A stretch of 5,467 nucleotides of DNA, from contig RFJE01000073.1 of the NCBI GenBank assembly GCA_003695005.1, forward strand, positions 1-5,467, written 5' to 3'. The notes beneath the pieces are model-generated. The model worked only from the letters and a program-made list of their open reading frames with translations, ran no database searches and was not told the origin of the DNA. The DNA comes from Candidatus Hydrogenedentota bacterium. GTDB taxonomy: Bacteria > Spirochaetota > Leptospiria > Turneriellales > J094. The translations under genes and the position numbers were made by a program. Positions 1-5,467 of the stretch are shown here, piece by piece (position 1 is the stretch's first letter; each line of letters starts with the position of its first letter).

Positions 1-156
1 ACATTAGTTTGAATAAAATTTCAAAAAGGTACAAAATTAGCCAGAAATAAGACATAATCCTGTAATTTTTTTATCACGAGGGAAAGATTAAGCTCTTACC
101 AACCCTCAACTTAAAATTAAAAATTGACACGCGAGTCAGTGTATATTTCATGTACT
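1..156 (+). other. AT-rich leader upstream of icmF
   Basis: No gene is seen here. The stretch is AT-rich, so promoter-like hexamers are expected by chance. Weak candidates for a + strand promoter are TTGAAT (9-14) with CAAAAT (32-37) at 17-base spacing, and CATAAT (53-58), whose -35 partner at 17 bases (TACAAA, 30-35) is poor. A seven-base T run (66-72) has no GC-rich stem before it, so it does not read as a + strand terminator. A perfect TTGACA lies at 124-129, but no good -10 follows at 16-18 bases; TATATT (142-147) is only 12 bases away. I see no cobalamin riboswitch B12-box. What lies to the left of base 1 is unknown. Confidence 0.3.
78..107 (+). promoter_or_regulatory. Imperfect hairpin in the icmF leader
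   Basis: GAGGG (78-82) pairs with CCCTC (103-107), and inside it AAGA (84-87) pairs with TCTT (94-97), leaving a six-base loop. No U tract follows on either strand, so it is not a standard terminator. If transcription starts upstream, this would be a folded 5' UTR element about 50 bases before ATG 157. The GAGGG arm resembles a Shine-Dalgarno, but no open frame starts just after it. A regulatory role is inference only; the stem is short enough to arise by chance. Confidence 0.25.
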
Positions 157-3100
157 ATGAGCACAAAGCTTGCAGAAAAAAGTACCCTTTCTTTGCCGGA
201 AAATATCCAAATTCGTCCGCGGTTTGTAACAGCAACCTCCTTGTTTGACGGACATGATGCATCTATCAACATTATCCGAAGGCTCTTGCAAGAAGAAGGT
301 GCAGAAGTTATTCATTTAGGTCATAATCGTAGTGTGGACGAAGTTATTACTGCGGCTTTGCAAGAAGATGCTCATGCAATTGCTGTTAGCTCTTACCAAG
401 GTGGCCATAATGAGTATTTCCGCTATATGATCGACAGGCTTCGGGAAGAAAAAGCAGATCATATCCGCGTCTTTGGTGGTGGTGGTGGCGTCATTATTCC
501 CGAAGAAATCCAAGCATTAGAAGAATACGGTGTTAGTAAAATTTTCTCGCCAGAAGATGGGATTAAAATGGGGCTAGATGGCATTGCGCGCTATGCGGTT
601 TCGCTATGTAAGTTTCCCCAGCCATATCCCGCAAGAAGCAAAACGCAGGATCTTCCGCGCGCGATTAGCTATTTAGAATATTTTTATGAAGCGAATCGAT
701 TGCCGGAAGAAAATCTTTTTCCTGAAGTGGAAAAATCTGCCGCAGGTGTTACTGTAGGATTTAGTGGTTTAGGGGGCTCGGGTAAATCTAGTCTGTTAGA
801 TGAATTTATTCGTTTATTAAAGCAGGATTTTCCTGATTTAAAAATTGCTCTTTTTGCTGTAGATCCAACGCGTCGTAAGACAGGGGGTGCTTTACTAGGG
901 GATAGGCTTCGCATGAATTCAATTTCGGACGGTCATGTGTATATGCGGTCGCTTGCAACACGGGCAGATCATGTAAGTGTTGCAGGGGTATTGCCCCAGC
1001 TTGCGGATATTTCTAAAAATTATTTTGATTTAATTTTTTTAGAAAGTGCAGGCGTAGGCCAGGCTGATACGGCATTAGCAGATATTGCCGATTTTAATAT
1101 TTTTGTAATGACCGCGGAATATGGCGCAGATACGCAATTAGAAAAAATTAGCATGTTAGATTATGCTGATTTTGTTTTATTAAATAAGTTTGATAGGGAA
1201 AAAAGTGAAGATGCTTTGCGGGCAATAAAAAAGCAATTCCGCAGAAACCATAAATTATTTCATGCGGCGGATTCGGAAATTCCTGTGTATGGTACCATTG
1301 CTTCTCATTTTAATGACGAAGGCGTCTTTCGTGCATATCGCGCGTTTATAGGTGAGCTAAAAGAAAGATTCCCTGCTTTGCCCGTTAAACTTCCAGAACA
1401 TGAACCGCCGCATCCACCTCGATATACCTTCATCCCTTCTTCTAGGAAGCGGTACTTATCGGAAATTGCCGATTCCATTCGGAACTATCACAAAGAGACA
1501 AAGGTGTTGGCAGAAAAAGCTTCTATTGCGCAATCCATACAAAGAACGATCGATCAAGTAGAGAAAGCTTCTTCGGGGGAAGTACAAGAAATTTTACAAC
1601 GAGAGCTAAAACAAATTGAAAAAGAACTGCCGGATGATTTGCTTCAGTTTTTAAAAAATTATCGCGATTTAAAACGGCAATATGAGCAGGAAAAATTTAC
1701 CTTTCGCGCGCGGGATAAAGAAATAACGGTAGATGCAGCCACAACTTCATTATCGGGATTATCCATTCCAAAAGTTGTTTTGCCGGATAGTAATTCATGG
1801 GAAGATTTAACTTATTTTTATCGCGAGGAAAATGCACCGGGTAAGTTTCCGTTTACAGCAGGGGTATTCCCTTTTAAGCGCGCGGATGAAGATCCGACTC
1901 GTATGTTTGCGGGAGAAGGAAATCCCGAAAGAACGAATCGGCGTTTTCATTTTATTTCCGAAGGTCAAAAGGCCATCCGGCTTTCGACTGCATTTGATTC
2001 TATTACTTTGTATGGCGAAGATCCCGATGAACGCCCTGATATTTATGGCAAAATTGGCAATGCTGGTGTTTCGATATGTACGCTCGATGATATGAAAAAA
2101 CTATACAGTGGTTTTGATTTATCGAGTCCTACGACTTCGGTATCAATGACGATTAATGGGCCAGCCGCAACGATTTTAGCTTTTTACTTTAACACAGCAG
2201 TGGATCAAGCAGTAGAAAAAGAGCTTAAACAACAAGGCCAATGGGAAGAAGTAGAAACGAAAATACAAGCTTATTTTGCGAATTCTAATCTTGTACGACC
2301 AAAGTATGAAGGGTCATTGCCAAAAACTAATAATGGTTTAGGACTTGGTTTTTTAGGAGTGGATCCACGAAAATTTGTCGATGGTGAGTTTTACGAAAAA
2401 ATTCGCAAAGATACCATACGTAAAATTCGTGGTACTGTGCAAGCAGATATATTAAAGGAAGATCAGGCTCAAAATACATGTATTTTTTCCACCGAGTTTT
2501 CTTTAAAGTTGATGGGAGATATTCAAGAGTATTTTTGTCAAAATGATGTACGCAATTTTTATTCAGTTTCTGTATCGGGATATCACATTGCCGAAGCGGG
2601 AGCCAATCCAATTACACAAGTAGCTTTTACTTTAGCCAATGGCTTTACATATGTGGAGTCTTATCTGCATCGTGGACTAAACGTTGATGAGTTTGCCCGT
2701 AATTTAAGTTTTTTCTTTAGCAATGGCATGGATCCAGAGTATGCTGTAATTGGGAGGGTAGCTCGAAGAATATGGGCTATTGCCATGAAGTACTTATACA
2801 ATGCGGGAGAAAGGTCGCAAAAGTTAAAATACCATATCCAAACTTCGGGACGTTCTTTGCATGCACAGGAAATTTCATTTAATGATATTCGAACCACTTT
2901 GCAGGCGCTTTATGCCATTATGGACAATTGCAATTCATTGCATACCAATGCTTATGACGAAGCTATTACAACACCGACACCCGAGTCGGTTCGAAGAGCC
3001 ATTGCCATTCAGCTCATCATTAACCGAGAGCTTGGCCTTACGAAAAATGAAAATCCATTGCAAGGAAGTTATTTTATTCGTTGGCTGACAAATGCTGTCG

Positions 3101-3522
3101 AAGAAGCTATTTTACAAGAATTCGATCGTATTAGCGATCGAGGCGGCGTCATGGGAGCCATGGAAAGTATGTACCAGCGGCATAAGATTCAAGAAGAAAG
3201 TTTATATTATGAAAGCTTAAAAGAAAGTGGGAAGTTACCTATTATTGGAGTCAATACGTTCTTGTCGGATAATCCGGAATCATCTGTTTCGGAACTCATG
3301 CGATCTACAGAAGAAGAAAAAAAATTGCAAATTAAAAACTTACGTGCTTTTCAAAAAGCTCACGCACAAGAAGCTAAAGTAGCGCTTGAGAATCTAAAGC
3401 AAAAAGCTGTTTCAGGAACAAATTTATTTGAAGAATTGTTAGAAACCGTAAGGGTTGCTTCGTTAGGTCAAATTACGAATACACTTTACGAAGCAGGTGG
3501 TAAATACCGACGAAATATGTAG
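157..3522 (+). CDS. icmF: Fused isobutyryl-CoA mutase IcmF (B12-binding, GTPase chaperone and mutase domains in one chain)
   Basis: Cytosolic AdoCbl-dependent enzyme; the family interconverts isobutyryl-CoA and n-butyryl-CoA (also isovaleryl/pivalyl-CoA), while its built-in MeaB-like GTPase guards cofactor loading. Numbering is from ATG 157 (1121 residues, slightly above the roughly 1,090 usual for IcmF). B12 domain ~20-150: DGHDAS with D31 and the cobalt-ligand H33, then five glycines at 107-111. G domain ~195-400: P-loop GLGGSGKS 204-211, DPTRRKTGGALLGDR from 236, ESAGVGQAD 296-304, and NKFD 343-346 for guanine. Linker ~404-545. Mutase ~546-1121: PTRMFAGEG with F584, TVQADILKE from 760, Q772, SGYH with H810, and the typical IcmF end GGKYRRNM. 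F584 and Q772 replace the Tyr and Arg of methylmalonyl-CoA mutase, which favours isobutyryl-CoA. A segment of about 60-70 residues (~685-757) is absent from stand-alone mutases. The frame also opens at TTG 124 and GTG 139; ATG 157 is preferred because conservation begins near residue 20, but no start has a clear Shine-Dalgarno. It converges with rpoD. Family certain; exact start uncertain. Confidence 0.96.
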   Translation: MSTKLAEKSTLSLPENIQIRPRFVTATSLFDGHDASINIIRRLLQEEGAEVIHLGHNRSVDEVITAALQEDAHAIAVSSYQGGHNEYFRYMIDRLREEKADHIRVFGGGGGVIIPEEIQALEEYGVSKIFSPEDGIKMGLDGIARYAVSLCKFPQPYPARSKTQDLPRAISYLEYFYEANRLPEENLFPEVEKSAAGVTVGFSGLGGSGKSSLLDEFIRLLKQDFPDLKIALFAVDPTRRKTGGALLGDRLRMNSISDGHVYMRSLATRADHVSVAGVLPQLADISKNYFDLIFLESAGVGQADTALADIADFNIFVMTAEYGADTQLEKISMLDYADFVLLNKFDREKSEDALRAIKKQFRRNHKLFHAADSEIPVYGTIASHFNDEGVFRAYRAFIGELKERFPALPVKLPEHEPPHPPRYTFIPSSRKRYLSEIADSIRNYHKETKVLAEKASIAQSIQRTIDQVEKASSGEVQEILQRELKQIEKELPDDLLQFLKNYRDLKRQYEQEKFTFRARDKEITVDAATTSLSGLSIPKVVLPDSNSWEDLTYFYREENAPGKFPFTAGVFPFKRADEDPTRMFAGEGNPERTNRRFHFISEGQKAIRLSTAFDSITLYGEDPDERPDIYGKIGNAGVSICTLDDMKKLYSGFDLSSPTTSVSMTINGPAATILAFYFNTAVDQAVEKELKQQGQWEEVETKIQAYFANSNLVRPKYEGSLPKTNNGLGLGFLGVDPRKFVDGEFYEKIRKDTIRKIRGTVQADILKEDQAQNTCIFSTEFSLKLMGDIQEYFCQNDVRNFYSVSVSGYHIAEAGANPITQVAFTLANGFTYVESYLHRGLNVDEFARNLSFFFSNGMDPEYAVIGRVARRIWAIAMKYLYNAGERSQKLKYHIQTSGRSLHAQEISFNDIRTTLQALYAIMDNCNSLHTNAYDEAITTPTPESVRRAIAIQLIINRELGLTKNENPLQGSYFIRWLTNAVEEAILQEFDRISDRGGVMGAMESMYQRHKIQEESLYYESLKESGKLPIIGVNTFLSDNPESSVSELMRSTEEEKKLQIKNLRAFQKAHAQEAKVALENLKQKAVSGTNLFEELLETVRVASLGQITNTLYEAGGKYRRNM

Positions 3523-3581
3523 AGTCTGTGCGCGAAAAGCTTGTCGGGAACATCCATGTCCCACCAAGCCTCATTACCAAA
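3523..3581. other. Convergent intergenic gap between icmF and rpoD stops
   Basis: This gap of 59 bases lies between the icmF stop (TAG, 3520-3522) and the rpoD stop (TAA on the - strand, 3584-3582). Two small inverted repeats are visible. GGG-A-ACA (3546-3552) pairs with TGTCCC (3557-3562) with one bulged A. ACCAAA (3576-3581) pairs perfectly with TTTGGT (3587-3592) around a five-base loop that holds the rpoD stop codon. Neither is followed by a T run on either strand, so neither is a convincing intrinsic terminator. The two transcripts may overlap at their 3' ends or end by another mechanism. Confidence 0.4.
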
Positions 3582-5467
3582 TTAACTTTGGTCTAGGAAA
3601 TCTTTTAACTTACGCATACGAGTTGGCGTACGCAACCTTCGCAGAGCTTTTGCTTCGATTTGGCGAATACGCTCCCTAGTTACCTGGAATACATATCCCA
3701 CTTCCTCTAATGTGTGAATATATCCGTCATCTAAACCAAAGCGCATGCGAATTACTTTTTGTTCGCGCGCAGGTAAAGTAGCTAAAACTTGCTTAAGCTG
3801 CTCCGCTAAAATACTCTGTGCTGTAGCTGCTATTGGACTAACTGCTTTTTTATCTTCGACAAAGTCTCCTAATTCTGAATCTTCGTCTTCGCCTACTTTT
3901 GTTTCCAATGATACAGGATCTTTTGCTACATTTTTAACTTGCTTTACTTTTGCCACTGGCCAACCTAACCGCTCTGCTATTTCGTCGTCGGTAGGCTCGC
4001 GACCTGTTTCTTGCAGGTGTAAGCGAATTTCGCGGTTTACCTTATTAATCTGCTCAATCATGTGAGATGGAATTCGAATCGTTCGAGCTTGTTCCGAAAT
4101 GGCACGAGTAATTGCCTGTCGAATCCACCAAGTGGCATACGTAGAAAATTTATAACCTTTTCTATACTCAAACTTCTCTACAGCTCGCATTAAGCCAATA
4201 TTGCCTTCCTGAATTAAATCAAAAAAGTGCATTCCGCGATTTGCAAATCGTTTTGCAATGGATACCACAAGCCTTAAGTTTGCATTAATTAACTCTTTTT
4301 TCGCTAGCTCAATCTCCCGCTGGCCTTTTGCAATCTTCTCGCCCCATGCTAAAATAATCAGTGTAGGCGAACCTGCTTCTTGCTCCATGCGCCGTAATTT
4401 TCTTTCATTGTTGCGGATGTCTTTAATAATATCTTTGACTTCTTCTATACTACAGCCCATTTCTTTTTCAACAATATCTAAGTCTTCGTTGCGCTCAATA
4501 TAACGATTATAAGCTTTAATGGCTTTTACATCACGACCATACCGATCTTTTAAGCGTAAGAAATGGCGTTTAATTTCTTTAATACGAAAGACCATGCTTT
4601 TAATTTTATTTACATGCTTTGTAAGCTCTTTTTGTGAGATGCCAATTTTAAGGACATGCTCTGCTGCTTGGTTTTCTAAACGCAAGATTTCTGCCCAAAT
4701 GTCCTGGTGTTTTTGGCTTTTGTGAGTGTATCGCTTTAAGTTGGATTTTAATTTCTGAATTTTCTTATCAATTTCAATAACCGGCTCCATTTCTTTTAAA
4801 AAGGTTTCTCGCAACTTCTGCTGCTCCTGAAACGATACATAATAAGTTTTCGAAGCACGGCAAATGTCCGTAATTTTAATTTCATTATTTTTTACTTTTG
4901 GATAATAACGAATAAAATTACTTCTTAAAAGAGAAGAACGAAGCACTGCTTCCTCAATAATTTTTTCGCCTGCTTCAATTCTCTTGGCAAGCTCGACTTC
5001 TTTTTCTCCCGAGATTAGAGCAATTTTACCAATTTCTTTTAAGTATAACTTCATCGGATCGTCCGCAGCACTTGCCGAAGATTTTCTACTTTTTTTCTTC
5101 ATGCTCGGACGAAATTCCGGCTTCTGCAAAAGCTGATTTAAAACTTCTAAGTCATACCCTTTATTTAGCATTTGTACAGCTAAATCTTGGACTGTAATTC
5201 CACCTTTTGCAGGCACAGAAATTTCGTAGCCTAGTTGCGCTAAGCTTTTTAATAAGGCGCGGGGAACTTTTTGTTCCCCCATGATGGATATGTTTACGGA
5301 CTGTTCTTTATTATGCTGTGCTGCTTTCTCGCTAACAGCTCGTCTATCATATTCTTCTACAACTTCAATTCCATATTGGCTAAGTAAAATAAAAACATCA
5401 TCAATCTTGTCAGAATTTGTAAGTTTTTCTGGCAAAATGTCGTTAATTTCGTCATAAGTAATTTCTC
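3582..5467 (-). CDS. rpoD: RNA polymerase primary sigma factor RpoD (sigma-70), 5' end outside window
   Basis: Group 1 sigma factor: binds core RNA polymerase, recognises -35/-10 promoters and melts DNA for housekeeping transcription. 627 complete codons are visible; numbering is from the Leu codon TTG at 5435. Partial region 1.1 ~1-30 (NSDKIDDVF...GIEVVEEYD). An unusual linker ~31-124 ends in a basic stretch, MKKKSRKSS. Region 1.2 starts at [11 protein letters not shown] (126). A non-conserved, Lys/Glu-rich helical region of about 200 residues follows (~161-370), as in RpoD proteins of the proteobacterial type. Region 2 ~378-455 includes [52 protein letters not shown], with -10-reading Q440 and T443. 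Region 3 ~456-535 carries the 3.2 finger ([14 protein letters not shown]). Region 4 ~540-617 has the -35 helix-turn-helix ([28 protein letters not shown]). The frame is open without a stop from 5435 to the edge and adds [10 protein letters not shown], which fits region 1.1, so TTG 5435 is internal. Its promoter and upstream neighbours are not visible. The N-terminus looks spirochaete-like from memory. Confidence 0.97.
   Translation of the reverse strand, partial: EITYDEINDILPEKLTNSDKIDDVFILLSQYGIEVVEEYDRRAVSEKAAQHNKEQSVNISIMGEQKVPRALLKSLAQLGYEISVPAKGGITVQDLAVQMLNKGYDLEVLNQLLQKPEFRPSMKKKSRKSSASAADDPMKLYLKEIGKIALISGEKEVELAKRIEAGEKIIEEAVLRSSLLRSNFIRYYPKVKNNEIKITDICRASKTYYVSFQEQQKLRETFLKEMEPVIEIDKKIQKLKSNLKRYTHKSQKHQDIWAEILRLENQAAEHVLKIGISQKELTKHVNKIKSMVFRIKEIKRHFLRLKDRYGRDVKAIKAYNRYIERNEDLDIVEKEMGCSIEEVKDIIKDIRNNERKLRRMEQEAGSPTLIILAWGEKIAKGQREIELAKKELINANLRLVVSIAKRFANRGMHFFDLIQEGNIGLMRAVEKFEYRKGYKFSTYATWWIRQAITRAISEQARTIRIPSHMIEQINKVNREIRLHLQETGREPTDDEIAERLGWPVAKVKQVKNVAKDPVSLETKVGEDEDSELGDFVEDKKAVSPIAATAQSILAEQLKQVLATLPAREQKVIRMRFGLDDGYIHTLEEVGYVFQVTRERIRQIEAKALRRLRTPTRMRKLKDFLDQS

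Noticed and set aside
59..73. T-rich run (66-72) as a possible terminator of a gene to the left
   Set aside because: No GC-rich stem precedes it; the only pairing (CAG with CTG) is too short and too far apart.
1..156. Cobalamin riboswitch ahead of the B12-dependent gene
   Set aside because: The leader is too short and AT-rich, and it lacks a recognisable B12-box or the multi-stem layout of that riboswitch.
475..489. GGT triplet repeat resembling a microsatellite
   Set aside because: It encodes the conserved five-glycine turn of the B12-binding domain found across the IcmF family.
2327..2611. 94-codon open frame on the - strand inside icmF
   Set aside because: It lies opposite strongly conserved mutase sequence, has no family-like motifs, and is explained as a shadow of the + strand gene.
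3123..3140. Two CGATCG palindromes 12 bases apart
   Set aside because: They fall in icmF codons for DR...DR in a conserved stretch (FDRISDRGG); chance codon repetition explains them and there is no further array.
3497..3679. Short + strand frame starting at GTG, with several Cys residues near the start (CRVCARKAC...C), resembling a tiny zinc-binding protein
   Set aside because: It overlaps the icmF end in another frame, then runs antisense through the highly conserved region 4 of rpoD. The start is poor and the composition is what a shadow frame would give.
3745..4065. 106-codon + strand frame opposite rpoD, Ser/Cys-rich with a hydrophobic start
   Set aside because: It is antisense to conserved sigma regions 3 and 4, and its apparent signal-like N-terminus comes from the complement of the rpoD codons.

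Overview
The window is AT-rich bacterial chromosomal DNA carrying two long protein-coding genes that converge on each other. On the + strand is a complete icmF (157-3522), encoding the fused adenosylcobalamin-dependent isobutyryl-CoA mutase. On the - strand is most of rpoD (3582 to the right edge), encoding the primary RNA polymerase sigma-70 factor. They share no recognisable pathway: one is a metabolic enzyme, the other a housekeeping transcription factor.

Layout: 1-156 is an AT-rich leader before icmF, with weak promoter-like hexamers, one imperfect hairpin and no good Shine-Dalgarno sequence. 157-3522 is icmF, whose B12 domain, GTPase chaperone domain, linker and mutase domain are all intact. 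3523-3581 is a 59-base gap between the two stop codons; it holds two small inverted repeats and no classical U-tract terminator. 3582-5467 is rpoD, read leftwards, with its 5' end cut off by the window edge. The open frame runs past an apparent TTG start at 5435 to the edge, adding ten family-like residues ([10 protein letters not shown]), so the real start lies outside.

Organism: the rpoD N-terminus (YDEIND.LPEK...[10 protein letters not shown]...GIEVVEEY) is closest to what I remember of spirochaete primary sigma factors, especially Leptospira and relatives. This is recall rather than a search result, so the assignment is a lean. The AT-rich codon choice looks alike in both genes, with no obvious sign of recent transfer.

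I see no tRNA, rRNA, CRISPR array, insertion sequence, phage gene or new system here. The points worth a second look are an extra segment in the IcmF mutase domain, substrate-pocket residues that mark it as an isobutyryl-type enzyme, an unclear icmF start, and an unusual basic linker in the sigma factor.
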